A stretch of DNA of 64,000 nt, from positions 76,986-140,985 of the forward strand of contig QHYI01000130.1 of NCBI GenBank assembly GCA_003223245.1. Direction: 5' to 3'. The notes under the pieces are model-generated. The model was not told the origin of the DNA and did not search any database. It worked only from the letters and a program-made list of their open reading frames with translations. Shown here in pieces: positions 19,701-28,126 of this stretch (positions within the stretch are counted from its first letter, which is position 1; each line of letters begins with the position of its first letter). The position numbers and the translations under genes were made by a program. This stretch comes from Acidobacteriota bacterium. GTDB lineage: Bacteria > Acidobacteriota > Terriglobia > Acidiferrales > UBA7541.

Positions 19701-20170
19701 GGGCGTGGCAGTGGAGCGGCGATTTCACCGTGGGTTCCGGTTTTTACTTCACACCGCGTGTGCTGGGCGACGCCCTGGACATCGGTCGCGGCGTGAGCGG
19801 CTCGCTCCGCGCCAACACCGTCGCCGGACAAACCGTTCGCCTGAGCAATCCCACGACGCGCGAGTGGTTCAACACGGCCGCGTTCTGTGCGCCCGGCGCT
19901 GCTTGCAGCAATCCCAATGGCACGGCCTTCGGCGATGCGGGCCGAAATATCATTGCAGGTCCAGGACAAGTCACCTGGGACATGGCGCTGAACAAAACGA
20001 TTTCCATCAAAGAATCGCGCGCGCTGGACCTTCGGCTTTCCGCCAACAACGTCTTCAACAACGTGCATTTCACTTCGATCAACACGGTCGTGAACTCGCT
20101 CGCGTTTGGCGAAGTGACGGGAACGGGCAGCATGCGGCGTGTCACTATGACCGCGCGCTTCCGGTTCTGA
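16775..20170 (+). CDS. TonB-dependent receptor, Oar-like, with carboxypeptidase-regulatory N-domain
   Basis: This is an outer-membrane receptor of 1131 aa, starting at a GTG with GGGAG 8 nt upstream. A signal peptide (FALRAQ) and proline/alanine linker lead into a carboxypeptidase-regulatory-like beta domain (PLPGVTVTAANTLTGKKYVA, about 55-130). A glycine/glutamine-rich region (about 150-260) precedes the plug and barrel. The barrel ends in the aromatic C-terminus TARFRF expected for BamA recognition. Acidobacteria carry many such Oar-like receptors, whose ligands are mostly unknown. It is followed 6 nt later by a VWFA-related gene and probably forms an operon with it. Confidence 0.92.
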   Translation: MKFRWRSISILSLAAILWPFALRAQDAPPPVPAPQSATAPVPAQQAPVTFEITGSARSGKTPLPGVTVTAANTLTGKKYVAATNSEGKFSLAGMARGRYVVRVEFMGFATFTQEVVLNPENPAAKVDAELLLASRQQEQSTNAMAALAAAGRGFQSLAMENSLSSLGGGSSDFGGATGNGGGQNNGDVSSLPLSGAGAEGPTESVSVSGAQGRTQDFGMGNEEELQQRIQEFRERMQREGGGNFGPQGGGGFGGPGVVIMGRMPRGFNINQPHGVLYYTDDNSGLDARPYSLTGVPAPQASYNQARFGANVGGPLKIPKVFNGGNKWFFFGGWNGSRGSHPYDAFSTVPTPAERNGDFSQATYNDGKPVQIFNPQNGQQYQFNGHPNALDASLISSAAQALLPYIPLPNIATNAFGQNFHYVTSANSSSDAVSLRLVHNFTALGGPGGGGPFFVSREGGGGGRRRAQNNVNFGLNWARSSTNIVNPFPSLAGGNSTQGLNANAGWVYGKGRATNIFRVNYNHNHVATTNLYSNVTNVDALAGITGVSTNRFDWGLPGISFTSFGGLNDPTPRRELDQTYTISDTISWNHAKHNWRFGADYRRILQSFHSARNGEGSFVFTGFATSQYSSGSAIPVTDTGYDFADFLLGFPQQTSLQFGTTAYNFRANSYAFFVQDDWRFRPSLSFNLGLRYEYNGPYTEANNRIANLDVAPGFGAAALVLPGATGPYNGTFPASLIQPDRNDWAPRVGLAWRPQKKMVVRAGYGINYNLAQYGTMIQNFAFQPPFAETATNATDVTSLVAGSPLTLVNGFPPASSSAVTNNFAVNPSYKLGYVQIWNLDLQRELPSGWILSTGYNGSKGTRLDTERALLVAGNQPFIYASSEGNSILHAGSVRIRKRMAKGIGMSAQYMYSKSIDDASSIGGGGSVVAQNPLDISADRGLSSFDQRHKFTGNWIYDLPIGENRHFSPKGALGHIFGAWQWSGDFTVGSGFYFTPRVLGDALDIGRGVSGSLRANTVAGQTVRLSNPTTREWFNTAAFCAPGAACSNPNGTAFGDAGRNIIAGPGQVTWDMALNKTISIKESRALDLRLSANNVFNNVHFTSINTVVNSLAFGEVTGTGSMRRVTMTARFRF

Positions 20171-20176
20171 AGGGCA

Positions 20177-22354
20177 ATGAAAATGCGTCAGAAGATGAAA
20201 AATCTTGCGGCCATTCTCACCAGCGGGCTGCTTCTCCAAACAGCCGCGCCACTCGTCGCCCAGCAAGCCCCGCAAACACCAACAAGCCAGGGGCGTATCC
20301 GCATAACCACAGAGCTGGTGCTCGTCAATGTCGTTGCGCGAGACAAAAAAGGAAATCTCATTCGTGATTTGAAAAAAGAAGATTTCACGGTGCTCGAAGA
20401 CGGCAAGAAGCAGGAAATTTCTAGCTTTGATTTCGAAAATGTGGATCAGCCCCTGACCGCGGGAGCCGCAGAGGCCGCGATTTCCGGCACGGCGGGAGCC
20501 CGAGCGATTTTGCGCACCGGGAAAAACGCCGCTCCCTCGCTCGCGGCGCGCGACCGCCGCCTGATGCTCTTCTTCTTTGACTTTTCCGCAATGGATCCGG
20601 AGCAAATCGATCGCGCCGTCGATGCAGCGAAGAACTTCGTTTCCACCAAGATGCAGCCTGCGGACTTAATCGCGTTAGTCTCGCTGGCCACGAACATGCG
20701 CGTGGACCTGGATTTCACGGATGACAAGGCGAGAATCCTCGCGGCCCTTTCCGCATACACTTCCGGAGAAGGCCAGGGATTCGACAACGGCGGCGCCGGG
20801 AGTGCCGAAGGAGAGGCCGAGACCGGCGGCTCCTTCACGGCCGACGACACGGACTACAACACCTTCAGCGCGGACCGCAAACTGCTGGCGTTGCAATCCT
20901 TGATGCAATCTCTCGGCAAGCTCACGCAAAAGAAGAGCCTCATTTATTTCAGCAATGGAATCAGCCAGTCCGGCATGGACAATCAATCGGCACTTCGCAG
21001 GGCGACCGCCGCCGCCGTGAAGGCCAACGTCTCCATCTATTCGATGGACCTGCGCGGGCTCGAGGCCTTTCCGCCAGGCGGCGAAGCCCAAGCAGCCAGC
21101 TTGCACGGGCAATCGGCGTATTCCGGCCAATCCGTGCTGAACGATTTGAATAACAATTTGAGTTCGCAGGAGACGCTGGCAACGCTTTCCGCCGATACGG
21201 GCGGCAAGTCCTTTTTCGATTCCAACGATTTCGGCGGCGTGTTTTCTCAAGTTCAGAAAGACACCTCCGCGTACTACGTCCTGGGCTTCTCGAGCAACAA
21301 TCCCCTGAAAGACGGGCGCTACCGCCATTTGAAGGTTCAGGTGAACCGCGCCGAGGTAAAGCTCGATTACCGCTCGGGATACTACACGGACCGCGATTTC
21401 GAGCACCTGAGCAAATCCGACCGCGAGCAGCAACTCGAAGACGAACTAGCGGCCGAGCTCCCGCAGGTGGACGTGCCGCTCTACACCGGCGCCGCCTACT
21501 TTCGCCAGGACGATTCTCACTATTACCTGGCGGTTTCACTCGTGATTCCCGGCTCGCAAATCCCGTTTGTGACGGAAAAAGACAAAGACAACGCCACCAT
21601 CGACATCATCGGCCAAGTCCTCGAGGGCAGCAAATTCCCGGTCGGCCATTTACGGGATACCGTGAAGCTCGCCGTGGACAGCACCCAGCAGGTCCGCCGC
21701 AAAAACGTGCAGTACAACACGGGGTTCGTGCTGGCCCCCGGCAGCTATCACTTGAAATTTGTGGTGCGCGAGAACCAGACCGGTCGCATGGGCTCATTTG
21801 AAACCGATGTGCAGATCCCCGATTTGCGCAAAGCGCCGCTGAAAATGAGTTCGGTCGTGCTGAGCAGCCTGCGCGTTCCGGCCAACGGCAAGAAAAGCGG
21901 CCCGAACCCCCTGGTGCGCGATCAGATGGAGACCGTTCCCAACATCGCCCACGTTTTCACCGCCGACCAGCATCTCTATCTGCAGTACGAAGTGTACGAC
22001 GCCGCGAAGGGCAAAAATCCCGCCCCGGCCGCTCCGATAAACGGTCAGGCGGCTGCCGGTAAAGCCGAAGCCCGGAAAGGTCCGCGCGACAGCGTCCGTG
22101 TACTGACCAGCATCGAGTTCCTGCAGGGCGGCGTAAAGGTCTACGAATCCAAGCCCATCGTGACGAACGAAGTGGCAGCCCCGGAGCGCAAGGCCGTCGT
22201 CGTTCAGATCGATGTGCCTCTCGAGGCCCTTAAGGCGGGGCTTTACCTTTGCCAGGTGAACGTTATCGATGACGTATCCGGCAATTTTGCCTTTCCGCGG
22301 TTTCCCGTGCTGATCCGCGATGCTAGAACAGCCGGGCTAAAGGCGGGAAAGTAA
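20177..22354 (+). CDS. VWFA-related acidobacterial domain protein (TIGR03436 type)
   Basis: This is an exported 725-aa protein. The signal peptide is followed by IRITTELVLVNVVARDKKGN and DLKKEDFTVLEDGKKQEISS, the hallmark N-terminus of TIGR03436 proteins. The von Willebrand A-like domain (about 125-400) has DFSAM where a MIDAS motif would have DxSxS, so metal binding is uncertain. The C-terminal 300 residues are beta-rich. The ATG at 20183 is spaced better from the AAGGG site than the ATG at 20177. The gene is 6 nt downstream of the receptor, suggesting a cell-surface role together with it. The biological function of the family is not known. Confidence 0.88.
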   Translation: MKMRQKMKNLAAILTSGLLLQTAAPLVAQQAPQTPTSQGRIRITTELVLVNVVARDKKGNLIRDLKKEDFTVLEDGKKQEISSFDFENVDQPLTAGAAEAAISGTAGARAILRTGKNAAPSLAARDRRLMLFFFDFSAMDPEQIDRAVDAAKNFVSTKMQPADLIALVSLATNMRVDLDFTDDKARILAALSAYTSGEGQGFDNGGAGSAEGEAETGGSFTADDTDYNTFSADRKLLALQSLMQSLGKLTQKKSLIYFSNGISQSGMDNQSALRRATAAAVKANVSIYSMDLRGLEAFPPGGEAQAASLHGQSAYSGQSVLNDLNNNLSSQETLATLSADTGGKSFFDSNDFGGVFSQVQKDTSAYYVLGFSSNNPLKDGRYRHLKVQVNRAEVKLDYRSGYYTDRDFEHLSKSDREQQLEDELAAELPQVDVPLYTGAAYFRQDDSHYYLAVSLVIPGSQIPFVTEKDKDNATIDIIGQVLEGSKFPVGHLRDTVKLAVDSTQQVRRKNVQYNTGFVLAPGSYHLKFVVRENQTGRMGSFETDVQIPDLRKAPLKMSSVVLSSLRVPANGKKSGPNPLVRDQMETVPNIAHVFTADQHLYLQYEVYDAAKGKNPAPAAPINGQAAAGKAEARKGPRDSVRVLTSIEFLQGGVKVYESKPIVTNEVAAPERKAVVVQIDVPLEALKAGLYLCQVNVIDDVSGNFAFPRFPVLIRDARTAGLKAGK

Positions 22355-22513
22355 AAGTAATGGAAGCGACCAAACGCCAGCCAAAGCCAGCCAAAGAAGG
22401 AATCTCAGTCCTCTCAAGCGGCCGCACACCCCACAAGGTCTTAAAATGGAACACTCGGAGGGCCGCCGCTCATCCGTCGGTTGTTTGGATTACAGGAGGC
22501 CTACGGCTTCGGC

Positions 22514-23593
22514 TCAGTCACTGTTTGCGGGGCAGCCGCCTTCCTTCAGGTCCCGCAGCTTCTTCGAAGCTTCTGCATTGTTTTTTTCGGACGCGGCCAG
22601 CAGCAAGACCCGCGCTTGCTCGCAGTTCACCGGGACGCCTTCACCCCGTGCGTAGAGGTCCGCAAGCGCTACTGCCGCCTTTATGTTTCCTGCTTGCAGC
22701 GCAGACCACAACTGCTGCGGCGTCGCCGACACCTTTTTCGCGTGCTCGACTTGCCCCGAGGAAGAATGCGCCTTTGAGGCGTCTGGAGCGGGCAATACTG
22801 CCGCCTGGCTTGCCCCAAGCGGCTGCTCCGCCTTCCCCGGCTGCGGCGCTGCCGACGGCGATGCTGTGCCCCTCATCGGCGCGGTGGAAAATCCTTGCGC
22901 TGTCTGTGGACTCTGCCTCCGCGGCGACCTTGTTGGCTCGGCCACGGAGACCTTCTGCACCACCGGCGGCGGCGCCAGCGCTTTCCTAGCGGTCGACTCC
23001 GAGATCGACGCACTTGGCGGCACGGAATGTACTGCTGACGCCGGAGTCTGTTCCGCGCTGGATTGCGCCGCGTGGCTGGCGCTCTCTATCGTCCAGGCCA
23101 GGCTGCCTGGCTTCATGCCACCAGCATACCGGAAGATGGGAACCATGAGCGCCGCGCATATCCCGAAGCCCACCAATAGGCCGCCGAGGAAATGCCGGCG
23201 CTTCTGCGCCCGGTGCCGTTCTATGGGAACAAGTTGCAAGCTCCGAAGGCGCCGGTCCTGCCAAACTACCAGCTGGCCGGTCGCCGCGCCGTCATCGGCT
23301 TGCTTATCAACCTTCTGCAAAAACGCGCCCCCGCTTCTTCCGCCGGACGCGATGGAGGTCTCGCTCAGCCAGGCGCGGATCTGCTCGCGCGCCGACGTGC
23401 TCAACTCCACGAAGCGCAGGCCTCCCGTGCGTTTTGCCGAGTCGATCCACGCCAACCGGCCGGCGGCCTCGATCGCGCCGTTCAACCCATCCTCGGAAAG
23501 ATTCAGGACGGAACTGCTTTTTTCGCCGCCGAGCTTACACAACACGATCTGCTCGGGCTGCTTTCGTTCTTGCAACCGCCGGTTTGCGTTCAT
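22514..23593 (-). CDS. PilZ domain protein with transmembrane segment and C-terminal Sel1-like repeat
   Basis: This is a 359-aa protein. Residues 1-75 look like a PilZ domain (NRRLQERKQPEQ, SVLNLSEDGLNG, GLRFVEL), which commonly binds cyclic di-GMP; the RxxxR arginines are present. A single membrane helix follows at about 136-158 (FLGGLLVGFGICAALMVPIF). A long Ala/Pro/Ser-rich linker then leads to a Sel1/TPR-like motif (AAVALADLYARGEGVPVNCE) at the C-terminus. This suggests a cytoplasmic sensor with a periplasmic scaffold domain. It stands alone, divergent from the small zinc-ribbon gene. Confidence 0.82.
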   Translation of the reverse strand: MNANRRLQERKQPEQIVLCKLGGEKSSSVLNLSEDGLNGAIEAAGRLAWIDSAKRTGGLRFVELSTSAREQIRAWLSETSIASGGRSGGAFLQKVDKQADDGAATGQLVVWQDRRLRSLQLVPIERHRAQKRRHFLGGLLVGFGICAALMVPIFRYAGGMKPGSLAWTIESASHAAQSSAEQTPASAVHSVPPSASISESTARKALAPPPVVQKVSVAEPTRSPRRQSPQTAQGFSTAPMRGTASPSAAPQPGKAEQPLGASQAAVLPAPDASKAHSSSGQVEHAKKVSATPQQLWSALQAGNIKAAVALADLYARGEGVPVNCEQARVLLLAASEKNNAEASKKLRDLKEGGCPANSD

Positions 23594-24001
23594 GGTCGTG
23601 CAGGACTCCCCTCGTAGACTTTTTCTCGAGAGGACCGGGTAGACTCAAGACACTAATATAAGATGTTAATTGTATACGCTAATACTGAAAACTGCGTAAT
23701 TAGTCTATCAGGTTCTTACTGTAGTTTCATGCAAATAAAGACCTTAATAATTCATCCGACACGAGCGCCAAAAGAGAGCTTGTAGGGCTTTGTCTGATTG
23801 ACGAAACCCATTCGCCACTTTAGCGTGGCGTGAATGCAGAACCTTCTGCAAATCGTGTTGCAGCAGTCTTGGCTGAATATCAAATACCCATCGAGCGCTC
23901 GGCCACTGCGACTGCCGCCTGGACTTCTGCGCAAGGAACGCACGGCGAACCACGGGTGGGAGCATGCGCTCAGGATTTTTCTTGCTCCGCTTTACGGCGC
24001 C
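23594..24001. other. Intergenic region, locally AT-rich
   Basis: This is 408 nt between divergent genes. Bases 23640-23760 are much more AT-rich than the surroundings and probably hold the promoter of the PilZ gene. A hairpin CGCCAC-TTTAGC-GTGGCG lies at 23813-23830. No gene or tRNA was recognised. Confidence 0.4.
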
Positions 24002-24175
24002 ATGGACGAAAGCAAGCGGCCCGAGTTTATATGCCCGATATGCAGAACGATGTATTCGGCCCCGGAGTCCGTGGAGTCGGGGAAAATACCGAAGTGCCGA
24101 AACTGCGGTTGCTTGCTGGCGTCGCTGCGCCAAACCCTCAAGGATTTTCATTCTAAACGCCGGGGACTGCGGTAG
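24002..24175 (+). CDS. Small zinc-ribbon protein
   Basis: This is a 57-aa protein from the ATG at 24002 (MDESKRPEFICPICRTMYSA). Two cysteine knuckles, CPIC and CRNC, 22 residues apart, are typical of a zinc ribbon. The remainder is basic (FHSKRRGLR), so nucleic-acid or protein binding is possible. The ribosome binding site is weak. The frame is open upstream to 23834, but that part is low in coding character. Confidence 0.5.
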   Translation: MDESKRPEFICPICRTMYSAPESVESGKIPKCRNCGCLLASLRQTLKDFHSKRRGLR

Positions 24176-24231
24176 GGGTGTCCTCACTCGGCTGAGTCGA
24201 ACAGTTCCAGCAAGTCGCAGATGACCGAGCG

Positions 24232-24248
24232 GGGTGGCGGCGCCACCC
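24232..24248 (+). other. Hairpin after the zinc-ribbon gene
   Basis: GGGTGGC, loop GGC, GCCACCC: a perfect 7-bp stem, 57 nt after the stop at 24175. There is no T tract, so it is more a transcript-stabilising structure than a classical terminator. Confidence 0.4.
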
Positions 24249-24360
24249 TGAGCAGCGCGCAGACGCCCGCCGCCCGATTGGAGACTCCCCCTACAGAGAA
24301 TTACAACCTTCATCGGATTGACCGGACGGCGGCTCGGCTGATAACCGGAAGCGGCCCCTT

Positions 24361-24376
24361 TAGGCGTCGACGCCTA
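24361..24376. promoter_or_regulatory. 16-bp perfect palindrome upstream of a PilZ gene
   Basis: TAGGCGTCGACGCCTA reads the same on both strands and lies 44 nt before the ATG of the PilZ-domain gene, a position suitable for an operator. The cognate regulator is unknown. Confidence 0.35.
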
Positions 24377-24420
24377 GAAGCCAAGGAGTTCCCCAGCCCA
24401 TCCATGGGAGTGCCCTCTAT

Positions 24421-24747
24421 ATGGATTCCGGGCGAAGAGAACGGCGCAGTCCCAAGCAACAGCTCGAAGTATTGCTCTCTACCGGAGAGCAACCCATCCT
24501 CTCGGAACTAGCGCTCACGGAAAACGCCAGCTCTTGCGGCCTACGGGTCCTCACAGAACAACCTTGGAAGCCGGACACTCCGCTGCTGGTGCGATCCCCG
24601 CAAGGTGGATGGGTGCGCGCCAGGGTCGTCTACTGTCAAGGAATTGACACCAAGTCCTTTGCGGTTGGGCTGGAGTTTGCGACTCGGACACGCACCCCGT
24701 CTTCTAGCAATAGCCAATTCCCGCTCACTTCCACGGCACAACGATAA
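24421..24747 (+). CDS. PilZ domain protein
   Basis: This is a 108-aa single-domain protein. It begins with the arginine-rich MDSGRRERRSPKQQ and continues with NASSCGLRVLTEQPW and VRARVVYCQGIDTKSFAVGLEF, the expected PilZ strand pattern. The arginine motif near the start is consistent with cyclic di-GMP binding, but binding is not proven. A palindrome lies just upstream. It is 118 nt before a second tiny zinc-ribbon gene. Confidence 0.75.
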   Translation: MDSGRRERRSPKQQLEVLLSTGEQPILSELALTENASSCGLRVLTEQPWKPDTPLLVRSPQGGWVRARVVYCQGIDTKSFAVGLEFATRTRTPSSSNSQFPLTSTAQR

Positions 24748-24866
24748 ACACGGCAAGCGCTGTCGAGGTAAAGACAAGTGACCACAAGACGGATTGGCGT
24801 CCAAGATAGGGACTTGACGAGTCTGACTCCAGGGTCCATGGTGTCGCTAATCCAAGGAGTGCTCCC

Positions 24867-25037
24867 ATGGACGCCGCGAAGCACTGGCAACTGACGACGG
24901 CCTACACGTGTCCGCAATGCGGCAAGCGTTACGCGGTGGTCGAATGGAAGCAGCACCCGAGATGCCGGCAGTGCGACCTTGAGCTTCGCGCCGACGCCAA
25001 ACCGCACGAACCGCCTCCGCGGCCACAAGGCAAATAG
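24867..25037 (+). CDS. Small zinc-ribbon protein
   Basis: This is a 56-aa protein with an AAGGAG site 7 nt before the ATG at 24867. It contains two CxxC knuckles, CPQC and CRQC, 17 residues apart, and a proline-rich tail (EPPPRPQGK). The sequence begins MDAAKHWQLTTAYTCPQCGK. It is probably a zinc-binding accessory or nucleic-acid-binding peptide. It resembles the zinc-ribbon gene about 0.9 kb upstream in size and motif spacing but is not a close copy. Confidence 0.62.
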   Translation: MDAAKHWQLTTAYTCPQCGKRYAVVEWKQHPRCRQCDLELRADAKPHEPPPRPQGK

Positions 25038-25225
25038 GCAGCCTGACCGACCCTACGCTCCGGCCCGCCACGTACCAAAACAAAACGAAGCTATTTCCCT
25101 TTTCGCCCTTGGCCCTCGGCCTTCTGCTTTCCGCCTTGGCGGCACTATGCGGTCCGAGCTTCGAGGGGCCATCGTTTGTGGAATTGTGGTTTTAGGCCGA
25201 AGGCCAAAGCACAGCAAAAGATGAG

Positions 25226-25326
25226 AGCACAGGCAGAAGTGCCTGTGCTACAGGAAGCCATGAGGTACTCAATTCGCCGTTCGTGGAATTGCGATTCAGT
25301 GGGGAGGCCAGAGTGCCTGTGCTACA
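25226..25326. repeat. Interspersed hairpin repeat (1.5 copies)
   Basis: AGCACAGGCA (25226-25235), loop GAAG, TGCCTGTGCT (25240-25249) is a perfect 10-bp stem. The 13-mer TGCCTGTGCTACA occurs at 25240-25252 and again at 25314-25326. The form resembles a REP-type intergenic element, in the gene-free stretch 25038-25332. Confidence 0.55.
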
Positions 25327-25332
25327 AGGCGG

Positions 25333-25788
25333 CTAGTCGCCGGCGGCAGCGGCGGCGCGAGGAATTTCCACCGATTCGGCCAGTCCTCGCCGCATTGGAC
25401 CCAGGACGGAAGCAGGTACTTCCCTCTCGGGAGCCAAGGTCACGCTGGTCGCGCGCTTGGGAAACTCGTTCCGGCGATCGAGCCGCATACCCGCTTGTTT
25501 CAAAAATTCCGCGGAAAAGCCCATATCCTCGGCGCGGTCCACGCCCCAGAACCACAGCTTGTCTTCCTGCCTTTGCAAGAAATCCAGAGCCTCTTCCAGC
25601 TTTTTCATGGCTCGATCGAAGGATCCGGCCAGGAAGTAGACGTTCAGCGTCCAGGCATGCCGCGGGTAATGTACGCGGAGACGAACGCAATACTTTCCCG
25701 ACTGATTGCGTTCAATACTGCAGCGATATTCGTTGCGCGAGGTTGCCGTTCGAGTAGGCATCGAAGTTTCACCGATCTCAAGAGTCAT
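25333..25788 (-). CDS. Hypothetical protein
   Basis: This is a protein of about 151 aa using the ATG at 25788; a TTG at 25815 and an ATG at 25761 are alternatives. It begins with RNEYRCSIERNQSGKYCVRL, has an aromatic-rich beta pattern, and then a helical region (FDRAMKKLEEALDFLQRQED) and WFWGVDRAED. No signal peptide or membrane segment is present and no family was recognised. Confidence 0.55.
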   Translation of the reverse strand: MTLEIGETSMPTRTATSRNEYRCSIERNQSGKYCVRLRVHYPRHAWTLNVYFLAGSFDRAMKKLEEALDFLQRQEDKLWFWGVDRAEDMGFSAEFLKQAGMRLDRRNEFPKRATSVTLAPEREVPASVLGPMRRGLAESVEIPRAAAAAGD

Positions 25789-25971
25789 GGGCCGGATGAC
25801 TCTGGAATTGTTCAAGGAATCCCGAATGTGGTCGAAAGAGCCCGATCTAGGTTTTGAGACAACTCAGGGCAAAACGAACCTAGTGAAGACACCCATAGGG
25901 TAATGAGCTGCGGCAAGAAAGGCAAGAGGTCGCTTACGGCAAGCTAAGTTGTTTATTTTATTTAAGTTAGC

Positions 25972-27894
25972 CTAGGTCAGGCTGCCAAAGCTCTTCAATT
26001 TGTCAGGCATCAGCTTCAGCTTGCCCTCTTGCTTCAGGCGCTCGGAAAGGGCCGAATGGAAAGCCTCAAACGCCACCTCGCGCTTGGATTGCAGCAATTC
26101 GTCGGTCAACTGCTTCCGCTGCGCCTCAAAATTGGCCGGATCCGGCTCGACCTTCTCCGCAATGCGGTAGACGAACCAGTTTTGGCCGAGACTCAACGGC
26201 GCGCCAACATCCCCTTGCTTCAAGTTGAAGGCCGCGCTGAGCTGTTTGCCGCTGGCCGCGCCGGAAATCGAGCCGTCACGCGCGAAGAAATCGCTCGTTT
26301 TCGGGTCCAATCCGAGGGCTTTGGCGGCAGCATCGAATTTCTCGCCGGCCTTCACGCGTTTAACCAACTCTTCCGCCTTGCTCTTCGCCTGCTGTAGGGA
26401 CTCTTCTTTCTTCAACTCGCTAATCACTCGCTCGCGCACTTCCTCGAGCGTACCCTGGTGCGCCGGGAAAGAATCCTTCAGCGCAAGCACCACATAGCCA
26501 CGGTCGGTGCGAATCGGCCTGCTCAGCTCGCCACTGCGCAGACGAAAGATTTCATCCTTGACTTCCTGGGAGTTGCCCAGCTCGAGAAGCGCGTCCGCGG
26601 CGCTGACAGGCCTCGTCTCGCCTAAAGTCAAGTGATATTGCTTGGCGAGGTCGTCCAAGGAAACCTTGCTGGAGCGGCGGATCGCGGCCGAAAGCTGGTC
26701 CGCGGTATTGCTGGCATCCTTGTCCGCTTCTGACAGCAAAAGCGGTGTGCGCATGGACTCCCTCACCTCATCGAAGGGTTTGGTGTGCGCCGTCTGTTTT
26801 TCCAGGACTTTGATGATGTGAAAGCCGTATGGCGTTCTCACCAAATCGGAAATTTGTCCCGGCGCGAGCGAAAACGCCGCCTTTTCGAATTCCGGGACCG
26901 TCTGCCCCTGCCGAATCCAGCCCAGGTCCCCGCCTTTCTCCCTGGAACCGGGGTCTTCGGAATACTTTTTGGCCAACTCGTCGAATTTCGCGCCTTTCTT
27001 AGCCTGCTTGAGAACCTCCTCGGCTTTCTTCTTGATCTCCTCTACTTCGGCATCCGTTTTTCCAATGGTCTTAAAAAGAATGTGCTCGACATGCACCTGG
27101 TTGGGCACCTCATATTGCTTGATATTGTCCTGATACTGTTTCTTGAGCACGTCGTCGGGAATTTGGATCGCCTGACGAAGCTGGTTCATGTCCAAAAGCG
27201 CGTAACGCACCGATCGCCGTTCCGGCACCTGATACTTATCTTTGTTTTTCTCGTATTCCGCTTTGATTTCCGCTTCCGTCGGCGTGATCTTGGCTTCCAG
27301 ATCCTCCGGCTTAACCAGTGCGTAATCCAGCTTTATCTTTTCGTTTTTGTAGCGATACTCGTCCTCGAGCTCTCCCGGACCAACGCTAATCCCATCGGTT
27401 ACGAGCTTCCGGAATTTCTCCTCGAGCAGGCCCTGCCGGATGAGTTCTTCGAAGGCCGGAACGGTAAGCTGGAAGCGCTGCTGCACTAGCTCCGCATATT
27501 GGTCCTTGCCGATAAAAGAGCCACCACTGACAGCCATTGGGAGATACAAGCGGATGCGGTCGGCTATCTCTTCATCCGATACAGTGATTCCCAGGCGCTT
27601 AGCTTCGAATTCCAACTCTCTTTGAAAAACCAGGTTCTGCAGAATCTGCTGCGCGTAAAAACTTTCCAGCTGCCTGGGGACCTGATTGTTGCGCTCAATT
27701 TGGTCAAGCTGCTGGCGGATGTCCTTCACCGTGACGGACTGATCCCCAATCTTCGCGACCGTGTCTGTCGAGACTTCGCCCGTGGCGGGCCCCTGTGGAA
27801 CCAGGTACAGCAGCATGCTGCCGCCAAGAACCAGACCCGCTGCGCCAAACAGGATGCGCTTCGTCAGGGTACTCTTATCTTTCGTTCCAGCCAT
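25972..27894 (-). CDS. PpiD/SurA-type peptidylprolyl isomerase chaperone
   Basis: This is a membrane-anchored periplasmic folding factor of 640 aa. A short cytoplasmic start and one membrane helix (ILFGAAGLVLGGSMLLYLVP) precede a SurA-N-like helical domain. A parvulin/rotamase domain follows at about 265-365 (VEHILFKTIGKTDAEVEEIK and FDELAKKYSEDPGS, then GFHIIKVLEKQ). A second, more degenerate isomerase-like domain lies at about 420-500. The architecture and length match PpiD. It assists folding of outer-membrane and exported proteins, fitting the many secreted proteins here. GGGGGAG lies 9 nt upstream of the ATG. Confidence 0.9.
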   Translation of the reverse strand: MAGTKDKSTLTKRILFGAAGLVLGGSMLLYLVPQGPATGEVSTDTVAKIGDQSVTVKDIRQQLDQIERNNQVPRQLESFYAQQILQNLVFQRELEFEAKRLGITVSDEEIADRIRLYLPMAVSGGSFIGKDQYAELVQQRFQLTVPAFEELIRQGLLEEKFRKLVTDGISVGPGELEDEYRYKNEKIKLDYALVKPEDLEAKITPTEAEIKAEYEKNKDKYQVPERRSVRYALLDMNQLRQAIQIPDDVLKKQYQDNIKQYEVPNQVHVEHILFKTIGKTDAEVEEIKKKAEEVLKQAKKGAKFDELAKKYSEDPGSREKGGDLGWIRQGQTVPEFEKAAFSLAPGQISDLVRTPYGFHIIKVLEKQTAHTKPFDEVRESMRTPLLLSEADKDASNTADQLSAAIRRSSKVSLDDLAKQYHLTLGETRPVSAADALLELGNSQEVKDEIFRLRSGELSRPIRTDRGYVVLALKDSFPAHQGTLEEVRERVISELKKEESLQQAKSKAEELVKRVKAGEKFDAAAKALGLDPKTSDFFARDGSISGAASGKQLSAAFNLKQGDVGAPLSLGQNWFVYRIAEKVEPDPANFEAQRKQLTDELLQSKREVAFEAFHSALSERLKQEGKLKLMPDKLKSFGSLT

Positions 27895-27958
27895 TCCTAT
27901 GACTCCCCCGGTCCCTAAACAAACTTAACATTATAAAAGATCACGGCATAGGCCTCAA

Positions 27959-28126
27959 ATGGAATCGTGGTACGACAATTCCGCAAGGAATCCGCACAAT
28001 CCGGATCCCAACGAAGCCCTGCGTTGGGGCGAGCAAACGTACGAGGAGATAATGGTCGGCTTTTTCGATGTCGCCGTTCCCGCCGCGATGGACAAATGGC
28101 GCTTTTTCATCCGCCCCCAAAATTAG
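27959..28126 (+). pseudogene. C-terminal remnant of a redoxin/monooxygenase-type protein
   Basis: A 55-residue stretch ending at a TAG (28124-28126) reads WYDNSARNPHNPDPNEALRW, then GEQTYEEIMVGFFDVAVP. This pattern is typical of the C-terminal end of acidobacterial and planctomycete exported redoxin or copper type II monooxygenase-like proteins. There is no upstream domain: a stop codon occurs about 30 nt before 27959. The fragment is directly joined to a truncated permease, so this is a recombination scar. The family assignment is from memory of the motif. Confidence 0.55.

Noticed and set aside
25040-25330. CRISPR-like repeats
   Set aside because: Only 1.5 copies of a palindromic element with no regular spacer; it fits a REP-type element better.
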